A stretch of DNA of 45,978 bases from UBA1731 sp964567665 (GCA_964567665.1 CAZMNN010000021.1:1-45978); one strand, 5' to 3'; shown: positions 7,342 through 15,321, counted from the first letter of the stretch. Notes: a model not told the origin generated them from the sequence alone. Made by a program: numbers and translations.

Positions 7342-8670
7342 ATGACGGAAGAGAAAGATAAGCCGCTGTTCCTGCAGCTTGAGGAACGTCTGCGCAAGGC
7401 CGTTGATGAGGCCGGATACAAGAAACCGACACCCATTCAGGAAAAGGCGATTCCGTCTTTGCTTGAAGGGCGTGACCTGATTGGCTGCGCCCAGACGGGC
7501 ACCGGCAAGACGGCGGCGTTCCTGCTTCCGATAATCAATTCGCTGTGCCGGTCTTCGGAGAAGTGCAGGACGAAGCATCCTGTCGCGCTTGTGCTCAGCC
7601 CCACCCGCGAACTTGCGGCTCAGACCGGGGCGAACTTCGCGAAGTTCACGAAGCACACGAAGACGCGCTTCGCGTGTGTGTTCGGCGGCGTGAGCCAGTA
7701 CAGTCAGGTGCGCGATCTCGGACGCGGCGCCGAAGTGGTGATTGCGACGCCCGGACGGCTGATGGATCTGATGACGCAGGGACACGTGTTCCTCGATGCG
7801 GTCAGGTATTTCGTCCTGGACGAAGCGGACAGGATGCTGGATATGGGCTTCCTGCCGGACATCCGCCGCATCATATCCAAGCTTCCGTCAAAGCGGCAGT
7901 CAATGTTCTTCTCGGCGACGCTGTCCCCGGCGATACTGAAACTCGCCGGCGAGCTTGTCCACGATCCGGTGCAGGTCATGATTTCGCCGGAGACCCCGAC
8001 GGTGGATGCGATAAACCAGCGGCTCATGTGCGTTGACAAGAGCGAGAAGGACAGCCTTCTCCTGTGGCTTCTGGAGAACCATCCGGAGTGGCGCAGGGTG
8101 ATGGTGTTCGCAAGGACGCGGCGCGGGGCAGACCGTGTGCTGAAGAAGCTGCTTAAGCGCGGCGTCACTGCGGCGGCGATACATTCCGACAAGACGCAGT
8201 GCCAGCGCACGAGGGCGCTGGAGGGATTCAAGAAGGGAACGGTGCGTACGCTCGTGGCGACGGACATCGCAAGCCGTGGCATCGACGTTCCGGAAGTGGA
8301 TCTTGTCGTTCAGATGGAGCTTCCGCTTGAGACGGAGTCGTATGTGCACCGCATCGGACGCACGGCGCGAGCCGGAAAGGGCGGCGTGGCGATTTCGTTC
8401 GTGGCTCCGGAGGAGCGCGTTCTGGTCAAGTCCGTGGAACGCTACATCAAGAAGGCTGTGCCGGTAGACCGCGATCATCCGTTCCACGTGGATGTGGCCG
8501 GCAAGGAGAATGAAGGTCTGCCGACCGCGCCGTGGATCAAGGGACGGAAGTTCCGCGAACTTGCCCAGGAAAAGCCAAAGGGAAAAGGCGGCAAGTTCTT
8601 CAAGCGTCACAAGAAGAGCAACGGCAGGCGGCAGCCTGACTTCGGGCAGCGGGCGAAGTTCTCCAAGTGA
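7342..8670 (+). CDS. DEAD-box ATP-dependent RNA helicase (RhlE-like)
   Basis: A 442-residue RNA helicase with all core motifs: Q motif (GYKKPTPIQ, residues 25-33), Walker A (AQTGTGKT, 50-57), PTRE, TPGR, DEAD (160-163), SAT (191-193), and in the second RecA lobe ATDIASRGIDVP and HRIGRTARAG. The tail after about residue 385 is Lys/Arg-rich, as in RhlE/DeaD proteins that act on rRNA and in mRNA turnover. I place the start at ATG 7342, preceded by AAAAGG, although an in-frame GTG exists at 7321. The gene converges with gpsA. A second DEAD-box protein is encoded at 16425. Confidence 0.93.
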   Translation: MTEEKDKPLFLQLEERLRKAVDEAGYKKPTPIQEKAIPSLLEGRDLIGCAQTGTGKTAAFLLPIINSLCRSSEKCRTKHPVALVLSPTRELAAQTGANFAKFTKHTKTRFACVFGGVSQYSQVRDLGRGAEVVIATPGRLMDLMTQGHVFLDAVRYFVLDEADRMLDMGFLPDIRRIISKLPSKRQSMFFSATLSPAILKLAGELVHDPVQVMISPETPTVDAINQRLMCVDKSEKDSLLLWLLENHPEWRRVMVFARTRRGADRVLKKLLKRGVTAAAIHSDKTQCQRTRALEGFKKGTVRTLVATDIASRGIDVPEVDLVVQMELPLETESYVHRIGRTARAGKGGVAISFVAPEERVLVKSVERYIKKAVPVDRDHPFHVDVAGKENEGLPTAPWIKGRKFRELAQEKPKGKGGKFFKRHKKSNGRRQPDFGQRAKFSK

Positions 8671-8682
8671 CCGCATGGGTGG

Positions 8683-8700
8683 GCGGCGTTTGTCCGCCGC
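8683..8700. terminator. possible bidirectional hairpin between helicase and gpsA
   Basis: GCGGCG (8683-8688) pairs with CGCCGC (8695-8700) around a 6-nt loop in the 44-bp gap between two convergent genes. There is no T-run, so terminator function is only suggested by position. Confidence 0.3.
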
Positions 8701-8714
8701 AGCCGCTCTGCGTC

Positions 8715-9704
8715 TTACGACTCGTCCTTGAGCGGACGGTTCATCAGCGAGGATATCGCATCGGTGACGGGCATTCCCGCATGGCATACGCCATAGACCG
8801 CATCGGTGATTGGCATTGACACGCCGAGGCTACGTGACATTTCGCGTATGACATGGGCGTTCCACACGCCCTCCGCGACCATCTTCATCGATGCGAGGAT
8901 GTCGTTGATGCTTTCGCCCTTGCCGAGGCGTTCTCCGACCGACCTGTTGCGGGAGTGGCGGGATGTGCAGGTCACGATGAGGTCTCCCATGCCGGATAGC
9001 CCAGACACCGTAAGAGGCTTTGCCCCGCACACGACCGCGAAGCGCATGATTTCGGCAAGCCCTCTCGTTATGAGCGCGGCGCGTGTGTTGTCACCAAACC
9101 CAAGGCCGTCAGAGCAGCCGACGGCGACCGCGATGACGTTCTTGACTGCACCGCCGATCTCAACGCCAACGGTGTCATCCGAGGTGTATACGCGGAACAT
9201 TGAGCCGTTCCATGCCGCCTGGACGGTCTTCGCGACTTCGGCGTTGCCGGAGGCGGCGACAATGGCCGTCGGTATGCCTTTCGACACCTCTTCGGCGTGT
9301 GACGGGCCGGAGAGCACCGCCACACGGTCTGTCCCCATGGCTTCAGCCATGAGTTCGCTCATGCGCCTGTGCGTCTTCTCGCAAAACCCTTTGGTCAGCG
9401 AAACGGCGATTGCGTTGGCAGGGAGAAGTCCGACGAAAGACCGGCAGACGTCGCCGAAGAAGCGTGAAGGGGCGGCGAACGCAACGATGTCCGCCGAAGC
9501 GACAGCCTCAGCGCGGTCGTCCGTAATATGCACGGAACCGGGAATCTGCGCATTGGGCAGATATTGCGGATTGGTGCGCGATTCGCGCATAAGCGCAACC
9601 TGGTCAGGACTGCGTCCCCACAGCGATACGCTGTGACCGTTCCTTGCGAGCAGGATGGCGTTCGCCGTTCCCCATCCACCGGTGCCTATCACCGCTATCT
9701 TCAT
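8715..9704 (-). CDS. gpsA: NAD(P)-dependent glycerol-3-phosphate dehydrogenase
   Basis: A 329-residue cytosolic enzyme that makes sn-glycerol 3-phosphate from dihydroxyacetone phosphate for membrane lipid synthesis. The N-terminal nucleotide-binding loop is GTGGWGTA (residues 7-14); the catalytic-lysine region reads GGAVKNVIAVAVG, followed by GDNTRAALITRGL and GMGDLIVTC, all typical of GpsA. Three ATGs lie close together; I chose the one at 9704 because GGAG is 9 nt upstream, which spaces it properly. It is transcribed alone from an extended -10 about 90 nt upstream. Confidence 0.95.
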   Translation of the reverse strand: MKIAVIGTGGWGTANAILLARNGHSVSLWGRSPDQVALMRESRTNPQYLPNAQIPGSVHITDDRAEAVASADIVAFAAPSRFFGDVCRSFVGLLPANAIAVSLTKGFCEKTHRRMSELMAEAMGTDRVAVLSGPSHAEEVSKGIPTAIVAASGNAEVAKTVQAAWNGSMFRVYTSDDTVGVEIGGAVKNVIAVAVGCSDGLGFGDNTRAALITRGLAEIMRFAVVCGAKPLTVSGLSGMGDLIVTCTSRHSRNRSVGERLGKGESINDILASMKMVAEGVWNAHVIREMSRSLGVSMPITDAVYGVCHAGMPVTDAISSLMNRPLKDES

Positions 9705-9791
9705 TCTCGACATCTCCATTTTGCGAAATCATGGCGTTTTGCCTGTGGGCGGGTACGCATCCCGCCTCCATGCTCAAACGCAAATCGCCGC

Positions 9792-9800
9792 ATTATACCA
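9792..9800 (-). promoter_or_regulatory. extended -10 promoter of gpsA
   Basis: On the minus strand the sequence reads TGG then TATAAT (plus-strand 9797 down to 9792), about 88 nt before the gpsA start. The gene has its own Shine-Dalgarno, so it belongs to the class with a normal leader. Confidence 0.55.
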
Positions 9801-9925
9801 TGACAGACCGCTCTGCGGCGGCGGACATCCGCCGATGTCGTCCCGCAGACGCTGCCGTTGCATGGCTGAGAGCCGGCAAAACCTTGCAAAAAGATTCTGC
9901 CGATGCCGTGCGGCACTGCGATTTG

Positions 9926-9934
9926 TGCTATAAT
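9926..9934 (+). promoter_or_regulatory. extended -10 promoter of the ferredoxin operon
   Basis: TGC followed by TATAAT (9929-9934). The ferredoxin ATG is 37 nt downstream and is preceded by AAGGAG. No -35 hexamer is apparent at 17 bp. Confidence 0.6.
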
Positions 9935-9971
9935 CGCAACCATTCAACCAAACCAAACAAGGAGAACAACC

Positions 9972-10142
9972 ATGGCTCACAAGATTGATGCTGCAAACTG
10001 CGTTGCCTGCGGATGCTGCAAGGACGCCTGCCCGGCGGAAGCGATTTCCGAAGGAGATGCCTACTCGATCGACCCTGAGAAGTGCGTCGATTGCGGTGCG
10101 TGCGCTGCCACATGCCCTAACAACGCGATTTCCGCTGCATGA
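9972..10142 (+). CDS. 2[4Fe-4S] ferredoxin
   Basis: A 56-residue bacterial-type ferredoxin with two complete cluster-binding sets: Cys10, 13, 16, 20 and Cys38, 41, 44, 48, each in the CxxCxxCxxxCP pattern. It carries low-potential electrons between oxidoreductases, as expected in a fermenting anaerobe. The ATG at 9972 follows AAGGAG by 7 nt; the in-frame extension upstream is not ferredoxin-like. Its stop overlaps the next start (ATGA), so translation of the downstream exporter is coupled to it. Confidence 0.95.
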   Translation: MAHKIDAANCVACGCCKDACPAEAISEGDAYSIDPEKCVDCGACAATCPNNAISAA

Positions 10143-10975
10143 CGGAATTCCTGTTAGACAACCTCCTGCTGCTTCCGTTTCTCTTTGTAACCTATCTGGT
10201 GCTGGAGCTGATGGAGGCGCGGGCGGACGGTGCGCTCGAGCGTAGTCTCGGGCGCACTCGCCGTATGGGGCCGCTGATAGGGACGCTGGCCGGCATATTC
10301 CCGCAGTGCGGCGTCTCGGCCGCAGCCGCTTCGCTCTACGCCGGCGGCGCGATTACGGTCGGCACTCTCATGGCGGTGTTTCTCTCCACGTCGGATGAGC
10401 TGATCCCAGTGCTTATATCCGAGAAGGTTCCCGTTTCGCTCATACTCAAGATCGTCGCCGCGAAGGTTGTGGCGGGTGTTGCGGTGGGGTTCGCCGTAAA
10501 CGCGGTGATGACCATGTTCGGACGCGGCGGAACCAAGCTTCATGTTGACGAGCTTTGCGCACACAGCAGATGCAGCTGCCATGAGCGCAAGGGGGTGCTT
10601 GTTCCGGCGCTTGTCCACACCGCTGAAATCTTCCTTTTCATTTTGATCGTCTCGGCTGTGTTCGAGATAGCCCTTCACTATCTTGGGGAGGATAGCCTCA
10701 GGGATCTTGTCCTCAACGATCCGTGGATAGGCGAGGCGATCGCCGGCCTTGTTGGATTCATACCGAACTGCGCCGTATCTGTGTCGAGCGCTCAGCTGTA
10801 TCTCAAAGGCGGAATGTCGTCCGGGGCATTGATGGCGATGTCGCTGACCGGTTCAGGCGTGGGACTGCTTGTGCTGTTCCGCACGAACCGCCACTGGGTC
10901 GCAAACATATCCATCATGGCGGTGCTGTACGTCTCCGGCGTTGTTCTCGGGCGTCTGGCCGGCTTTTTCATCTGA
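10139..10975 (+). CDS. predicted 10-TM heavy-metal exporter (ArsP_2-like)
   Basis: A 278-residue polytopic inner-membrane protein resembling the putative 10-TM metal exporter family (Pfam ArsP_2 as I recall it). It shows an internal duplication: FPQCGVSAAAASLYAGG near residues 54-70 and IPNCAVSVSSAQLYLKGG near 208-225, each with a Pro-x-Cys core within membrane segments. Between the halves lies a polar loop with H135, C140, H142, C145, C147 and H148, a plausible metal ligand set. The start overlaps the ferredoxin stop by 4 nt. Family members are annotated as exporters of manganese or organoarsenicals; the substrate here is unknown. Confidence 0.72.
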   Translation: MTEFLLDNLLLLPFLFVTYLVLELMEARADGALERSLGRTRRMGPLIGTLAGIFPQCGVSAAAASLYAGGAITVGTLMAVFLSTSDELIPVLISEKVPVSLILKIVAAKVVAGVAVGFAVNAVMTMFGRGGTKLHVDELCAHSRCSCHERKGVLVPALVHTAEIFLFILIVSAVFEIALHYLGEDSLRDLVLNDPWIGEAIAGLVGFIPNCAVSVSSAQLYLKGGMSSGALMAMSLTGSGVGLLVLFRTNRHWVANISIMAVLYVSGVVLGRLAGFFI

Positions 10976-11027
10976 CGCGCCGCAGACAGTCCGAAGGTCT
11001 GCGAGAACCGTGAAAGGAAATTGCGAT

Positions 11028-11957
11028 ATGGCAGAAACGACAGAGCCAAAGGGTGCGGATGCGTCCGGTGCGGACGGATCGTTCAGGATAGGCTGCCACC
11101 TGTCCAGCGCGGGAGGCTATCTCGCGATGGGGATGACGGCCAGGTCGATCGGCGCCAACGTGTTCCAGTTCTTCACGCGCAATCCGCGTGGCGGGGCGTC
11201 GAAGCCGATAGATCCGAGGGATGTCGGCGAATTTCTGGAGTACGCGGAGAAGGAGTGCATAGGCCCGATACTGGCCCATGCCCCATACACGCTGAATGCC
11301 GCCGGGGCCGAGCCGCGTGTGCGCCAGTTCGCGGAAAGCACGATGGCGGATGACCTTGCCCGGCTTGAGTGCACCCCTGGAGCGCTGTACAACTTCCACC
11401 CCGGTTCGCACGTGGGGCAGGGTGCGGAGAAGGGCATTGAACTTATATCGTCCATGCTCGTTCGCATATTCTCCGAAAGGTTCAGGAAGTCAGGAAAGGG
11501 ATATGCGACCACGGTGCTGCTTGAGACGATGGCGGGAAAGGGCAGCGAGGTCGGTCGCAGCTTCGAGGAGCTGAAGGCCATAATAGACCGCACGGAATCC
11601 GCGCTCAGGGATTCCGGCGTTGCGGTGGATCGTCCGCTTGGCGTCTGCCTTGACACCTGTCATGTTTGGGATGGCGGGTATGACATAGCGGAAGACCTTG
11701 ACGGGGTGGTGTCCCGTTTCGACAGCGCAATCGGGCTTGATCGGCTCAAGGCGATCCATCTGAACGATTCGATGAACGGACTTGGTTCGCACAAGGATCG
11801 CCACGCCTGCATTGGACGGGGCAAGATCGGCCTTGAAGCGATCGTGCGCGTGATATGCCATCCGAGGTTGCGCAATCTTCCCTTCTACCTTGAAACGCCG
11901 AACGATCTCGACGGATATCGTGCGGAGATATCTCTTCTGCGCGGACTGCGCAGGTGA
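11028..11957 (+). CDS. nfo: endonuclease IV (AP endonuclease)
   Basis: A 309-residue DNA repair enzyme that cuts at abasic sites. The TIM-barrel metal site is visible in the motifs CLDTCHVWDGGYD, HLNDSMNGLGSHKDRHACIGRG and LETMAGKGSEVG, the standard endonuclease IV signatures with the ligands of the tri-zinc centre; IGCHLSSAGG starts the barrel. The start ATG 11028 is preceded by AAAGGAAA. An extension of about 17 residues before the barrel is rich in Ala, Gly and Asp. The gene lies 52 nt after the exporter and 31 nt before the phosphohexomutase, all on the same strand. Confidence 0.95.
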   Translation: MAETTEPKGADASGADGSFRIGCHLSSAGGYLAMGMTARSIGANVFQFFTRNPRGGASKPIDPRDVGEFLEYAEKECIGPILAHAPYTLNAAGAEPRVRQFAESTMADDLARLECTPGALYNFHPGSHVGQGAEKGIELISSMLVRIFSERFRKSGKGYATTVLLETMAGKGSEVGRSFEELKAIIDRTESALRDSGVAVDRPLGVCLDTCHVWDGGYDIAEDLDGVVSRFDSAIGLDRLKAIHLNDSMNGLGSHKDRHACIGRGKIGLEAIVRVICHPRLRNLPFYLETPNDLDGYRAEISLLRGLRR

Positions 11958-11988
11958 TTCCGGCTGCAACGCAAACTGGAGGTGGACG

Positions 11989-12384
11989 ATGGGTTTCTTC
12001 AAAGCATACGATATGCGCGGGACGTTCGGGGTGGATTTCGACCTCGACACCGTCCGCAAGGTGGGCATGGCACTGCCAAAGGTGGTGGGCGGCAGACGGT
12101 GGCTGATCGGACGGGACTGCCGCGCCACGTCCGTCCAGATGCGCGATGCGCTTGTCGAAGGGCTGGAAGCGTCCGGCGCGGAGGTGACGGACATCGGTCT
12201 TGCGACAACGCCGATGGTGTACTTCTTCACCGTCAAGGAGGATTTTGACGGCAGCGTGATGATCACTGCGTCGCACAACCCTCCGACGGACAACGGGCTG
12301 AAGGTTTCGCGGCGCGGCGGCTTGCCGGTCGGATACGATTCCGGACTGAAGGAAGTGGAGGCTATGGTCAATGGCGCGTCTTGA
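11989..12384 (+). CDS. phosphohexomutase, N-terminal part (domain I) in a separate frame
   Basis: 131 residues corresponding to domain I of a phosphomannomutase/phosphoglucomutase: start MGFFKAYDMRGTFG, sugar-phosphate loop GRDCRATS, and the catalytic phosphoserine loop TASHNPPTDNG. A stop codon follows at 12382-12384, just where the protein should cross into domain II; the rest of the enzyme is encoded in the next frame (+1) from 12371. An ACTGGAGG Shine-Dalgarno precedes the ATG. The catalytic serine therefore sits on this polypeptide and the metal-binding DGDADR motif on the other. This could be a true two-subunit enzyme, a programmed frameshift, a recent mutation or an assembly error. Confidence 0.75.
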   Translation: MGFFKAYDMRGTFGVDFDLDTVRKVGMALPKVVGGRRWLIGRDCRATSVQMRDALVEGLEASGAEVTDIGLATTPMVYFFTVKEDFDGSVMITASHNPPTDNGLKVSRRGGLPVGYDSGLKEVEAMVNGAS

Positions 12385-13288
12385 TGAATATGTCGGCTGG
12401 CTTCTGGAACATGGCGGCGACCATTCCGGACTGAAGTTCGCCGTTGACTGCAGCGACGGTTCCGCAGGAATCCTTGCAGCCAGGCTGTTTCCGGATGCCG
12501 TTCTCCTCAATGACGTTCCGGACGGAAACTTCCCGCACCACAGCCCGAATCCGCTCAAGGCGGAGGCCCGTGAGCAGATTGCGTCTACAGTCCGCAGCAA
12601 AGGCCTTGACTGCGGTGTGATATTCGACGGTGACGCGGACAGGGCGATGTTTGTTGACGAAAACGGTGCATTCATACAGCCCGACTACCTGATACCCGTC
12701 GTGGCGGAGACGTTTCGAGCCGCCGAATCGGGGCCGATGACGGTGATTCACGACGTGCGCACGAGCCGGGCGGCGATTGAGCGTCTGCGGGATGACGGCT
12801 TCACGCCGGTGATGGGCAAGGTTGGCCATGCGTTTGCCAAGGTGCTGCTCCGCGAAACGGGAGCCGTCTGCGGCGGCGAACTGGCCGGGCACTACTACTT
12901 CAAGGACTTTGTGCATTGCGATTCCGGAGAACTTGCGGCTCTGCGCATACTGTCCGCATTTGCGTCCGCAAAGCGCAAAGGCCAAAGCGTCAGCGCGTTC
13001 ATGGCGCCGTTGCTCGGCAAATACGCCAATTCGGGCGAGGTGAATTTCGAGGTGGACGACAAGCGGTCGGCGATCGGGCGGGTTCTCGCCGTCGCGAAGA
13101 CGCTTGCGCGGGAAACCGGACGCAGCGAGATCGACGGCTATCGCATCGAGTATGCGGAGGGGTGGATATCTGTGCGGCAGTCGAACACCGAGCCGCTGCT
13201 CCGCCTGATTGTCGAGTGCGACACGCGTCCGCGCATGGAATCCTGGCTCTCATCCCTCTCTGCGGCAGTGCGCGGCGAGAGCCGCTGA
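12371..13288 (+). CDS. phosphohexomutase, C-terminal part (domains II-IV)
   Basis: 305 residues with the remaining motifs of the phosphohexomutase family: the Mg-binding loop FDGDADRAMFVDE, the sugar-binding segment GGELAGHYYF (GEMSGH-type) and the phosphate-binding QSNTEPLLRLIVE near the end. Its ATG lies inside the end of the preceding frame (14-nt overlap), and a GGAGG at 12357-12361 stands 9 nt before it, a normal distance for independent initiation. Joined, the two parts give about 433 residues, close to the usual 450, but roughly 15-20 residues seem to be missing at the domain I/II linker. The product would interconvert hexose 6- and 1-phosphates for nucleotide-sugar or glycan synthesis. 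Confidence 0.8.
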   Translation: MARLDEYVGWLLEHGGDHSGLKFAVDCSDGSAGILAARLFPDAVLLNDVPDGNFPHHSPNPLKAEAREQIASTVRSKGLDCGVIFDGDADRAMFVDENGAFIQPDYLIPVVAETFRAAESGPMTVIHDVRTSRAAIERLRDDGFTPVMGKVGHAFAKVLLRETGAVCGGELAGHYYFKDFVHCDSGELAALRILSAFASAKRKGQSVSAFMAPLLGKYANSGEVNFEVDDKRSAIGRVLAVAKTLARETGRSEIDGYRIEYAEGWISVRQSNTEPLLRLIVECDTRPRMESWLSSLSAAVRGESR

Positions 13289-13307
13289 CCGGTGGAGCGC
13301 AAGTGCG

Positions 13308-13634
13308 ATGTCCGCCGCTGAAAGGCAGAATGTGACCGTCATAAACGGTGTGCGTGTGCGCGTTGCACGGTCGATGTTCGCCAGAATGAGGGGGCTTATC
13401 GGAACGGACGGGCTTCCGCCCGGCGAGGGGCTTCTGATACCGCATTGCAACGCAATACACACCTTCTTCATGTCATTTGCGATTGACGCTACGTTTCTCG
13501 ACCGGCATGACCGCGTCGTTAAGGTTGTGAGGAACATACGGCCGTGGCGTCCGTTCGTATGGGGCGGTTTCCGGGCGGCCAAGGTGGTGGAGACGGCCTC
13601 TATGCTGACGGCGGACGGCGGCTTGTGCGATTGA
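13308..13634 (+). CDS. DUF192 family protein
   Basis: A 108-residue protein matching the DUF192 family: ARSMFARMRGLIG near residues 18-30, then the conserved core CNAIHTFFMSFAIDATFLD and the closing AKVVETA. Many family members are secreted; this one has no signal peptide, so it should stay cytosolic. The ATG at 13308 has GGTGGAG 10 nt upstream. It follows the phosphohexomutase after 19 nt, probably as the last gene of that operon. The biochemical role of the family is unknown to me. Confidence 0.75.
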   Translation: MSAAERQNVTVINGVRVRVARSMFARMRGLIGTDGLPPGEGLLIPHCNAIHTFFMSFAIDATFLDRHDRVVKVVRNIRPWRPFVWGGFRAAKVVETASMLTADGGLCD

Positions 13635-13671
13635 CGGCATCGACGGCGGACTTGCTTTCGTTTTGCCGCGC

Positions 13672-13700
13672 TTGACTTTTGATTGGTGTTAAGCTATACT
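13672..13700 (+). promoter_or_regulatory. -35/-10 promoter of gapA
   Basis: TTGACT (13672-13677), 17-bp spacer, TATACT (13695-13700): a near-consensus housekeeping promoter. The leader is about 57 nt. Confidence 0.8.
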
Positions 13701-13763
13701 GCGCACCTGTTTTTTCCGTTAGGGAGTGTCCCGACGGGGTAATCAAGAAAGAAAAGGTATAAA

Positions 13764-14771
13764 ATGGCTATCAAGGTTGGCATTAACGGCTTTGGCCGTA
13801 TCGGCCGCATGGTTTTCCGCGCGGCGGTTGAAAACTTCGCGAATGATATCGAAGTGGTCGGCATCAACGATCTCCTCGACCCCGATTACCTCGCGTACAT
13901 GCTCAAGTACGATTCCGTGCACGGCATCTTCAACCACGAAGTTTCCGCCTGCAACGAGAAGAAGGTTCTCGTCGTCGACGGCAAGGAGATCAAGGTCTCC
14001 GCAGAGAAGGATCCTGCGGCTCTTCCGTGGAAGGAACTCGGAGTTGACGTCGTTGTCGAGTCCACCGGTCTGTTCCTCACGGACGAGAAGGCTCGCGCCC
14101 ACATCGCGGCCGGCGCCAAGAAGGTCATCATGAGCGCTCCCTCCAAGGACGCGACCCCGATGTTCGTCTACGGCGTCAACCACACGACCTACGCCGGTCA
14201 GGACATCATCTCCAACGCTTCCTGCACGACGAACTGCCTTGCACCGATCTCCAAGGTCCTCAACGACACGTTCGGCATCAAGCGCGGTCTCATGACCACG
14301 ATTCACGCCGCAACCGCGACGCAGAAGACTGTCGATGGCCCGTCCAAGAAGGATTGGCGCGGCGGCCGCGGCATCCTCGAGAACATGATTCCGTCCTCGA
14401 CTGGCGCTGCCAAGGCGGTGGGCAAGGTTCTCCCGCAGCTCAACGGCAAGCTCACGGGTATGTCCGTGCGCGTTCCCACGAGCGACGTCTCCTTCGTCGA
14501 CCTCACGGTTGAGCTTGAGAAGGAAGCGACCTACGAAGAGATCTGCGCTGCGATGAAGAAGGCTTCCGAGGGTGAGCTCAAGGGCGTTCTCGGCTACACC
14601 GACGAAGCGGTCGTCTCGACCGATTTCCGTGGCGATGCCCGTACGTCCATCTTCGACGTCAAGGCCGGCATCCAGCTCGACAAGACCTTCGTCAAGGTCT
14701 GCTCTTGGTACGACAACGAATGGGGCTACTCGAACAAGGTGCTCGAGATGGTCCGCGTGATCGCCAAGTAA
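13764..14771 (+). CDS. gapA: glyceraldehyde-3-phosphate dehydrogenase, type I
   Basis: A 335-residue glycolytic enzyme oxidising glyceraldehyde 3-phosphate to 1,3-bisphosphoglycerate with NAD. The Rossmann start KVGINGFGRIGRM, the catalytic motif SNASCTTNCLAP with the nucleophile at Cys154, ATATQKTVDGPSKKDWRGGR and the C-terminal SWYDNEWGYSNKV are all canonical. It uses C-ending codons (ATC, AAC, CTC) more strictly than most neighbours, which fits high expression. It has a strong 17-bp-spaced promoter and a hairpin after its stop. Confidence 0.98.
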   Translation: MAIKVGINGFGRIGRMVFRAAVENFANDIEVVGINDLLDPDYLAYMLKYDSVHGIFNHEVSACNEKKVLVVDGKEIKVSAEKDPAALPWKELGVDVVVESTGLFLTDEKARAHIAAGAKKVIMSAPSKDATPMFVYGVNHTTYAGQDIISNASCTTNCLAPISKVLNDTFGIKRGLMTTIHAATATQKTVDGPSKKDWRGGRGILENMIPSSTGAAKAVGKVLPQLNGKLTGMSVRVPTSDVSFVDLTVELEKEATYEEICAAMKKASEGELKGVLGYTDEAVVSTDFRGDARTSIFDVKAGIQLDKTFVKVCSWYDNEWGYSNKVLEMVRVIAK

Positions 14772-14783
14772 ACCTTTATGGCA

Positions 14784-14836
14784 GACAGGGGAAGCCGTTC
14801 GGCTTCCCTTGTTTCATGTTCCCCTGTCAGAGGGGG
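14784..14836 (+). promoter_or_regulatory. mutually exclusive hairpins between gapA and rpsU
   Basis: Three stems compete. GGGAAGCC (14789-14796) pairs with GGCTTCCC (14801-14808), followed by TTGTTT, as a terminator-like hairpin. GACAGGGGAA (14784-14793) can instead pair with TTCCCCTGTC (14819-14828) over 10 perfect base pairs. CCCC (14821-14824) can also pair with GGGG after TGTCAGA. Using one stem destroys the next, as in attenuators. Confidence 0.55.
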
Positions 14837-14866
14837 GTAATGCCACAGGAAGGAGGTGAAGAGGCA

Positions 14867-15067
14867 ATGGCAATCCAGCTTAAGCTGAAGAAGGGCGAAT
14901 CCGTTGAACGCGGTTTGAAGCGGCTCAAAAAGATTCTCGACAAGGAGGGTCTGATCAAGACGCTTCGCGAGACGCGCTATTTCGAGAAGCCGTGCGTAAA
15001 GGCACGCAAGAAATCCGCGCGCGCCCGCATCCGCGCCCGCTCGCGCCGCCGCATGGCGGAGATGTGA
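14867..15067 (+). CDS. rpsU: 30S ribosomal protein bS21
   Basis: A 66-residue, very basic protein of the small subunit platform near the 3' end of 16S rRNA. The sequence GESVERGLKRLKKILDKEG then ETRYFEKPCVKARKKSARAR is typical of bS21. The start is fixed by AAGGAGGTGA (14850-14859), the full complement of the 16S anti-Shine-Dalgarno, 7 nt before the ATG. It is the strongest ribosome-binding site I noticed in the window. An alternating hairpin region precedes it, so expression may be controlled by readthrough from gapA. A strong terminator follows. Confidence 0.95.
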   Translation: MAIQLKLKKGESVERGLKRLKKILDKEGLIKTLRETRYFEKPCVKARKKSARARIRARSRRRMAEM

Positions 15068-15110
15068 GCATGACGGAGGAGGCCGCTCAGCTGCGCCTCT
15101 TCATATTGCG

Positions 15111-15148
15111 AAAAGAGCGAACGCAAATGCGTTCGCTCTTTCTTTTTT
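15111..15148 (+). terminator. intrinsic terminator of rpsU
   Basis: AAAGAGCGAACGC (15112-15124) and GCGTTCGCTCTTT (15129-15141) form a 13-bp perfect stem with a 4-nt loop, followed by CTTTTTTC. The A-tract on the 5' side could let it work on the minus strand too. Confidence 0.92.
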
Positions 15149-15155
15149 CTGTGGT

Positions 15156-15194
15156 AAAAAAAAAACCGCTTCAGGCATATCAACCTCAAAGCGG
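15156..15194 (-). terminator. intrinsic terminator of tRNA-Glu
   Basis: Read on the minus strand, CCGCTT (15194-15189) pairs with AAGCGG (15171-15166), with an extra inner AGG/CCT pairing, followed by ten T residues (15165-15156). It lies just past the tRNA 3' end. Confidence 0.8.
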
Positions 15195-15198
15195 AGTT

Positions 15199-15273
15199 TG
15201 GCAGCCCCAAGGAGAGTCGAACTCCTCTACCAAGCATGAAAAGCTCGTGTCCTAGCCGATAGACGATGGGGCC
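15199..15273 (-). tRNA. tRNA-Glu (anticodon TTC)
   Basis: On the minus strand, a 75-nt cloverleaf: acceptor GGCCCCA with TGGGGCT, anticodon stem CGAGC/GCTTG around loop TTTTCAT (anticodon TTC), a T-arm with the TTCGACT loop, discriminator G and an encoded CCA. It reads GAA/GAG codons. It is monocistronic, with its own promoter at 15293-15321 and a terminator at 15156-15194. Confidence 0.95.
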
Positions 15274-15292
15274 AATCACTTAAATGCCGCGT

Positions 15293-15321
15293 AGTATACC
15301 AAAACCGGCCACGCCGCGCAA
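15293..15321 (-). promoter_or_regulatory. promoter of tRNA-Glu
   Basis: On the minus strand: TTGCGC (15321-15316), 17-bp spacer, TATACT (15298-15293) preceded by TGG. The -35 box touches the inverted repeat shared with the divergent rplM promoter. Confidence 0.7.
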
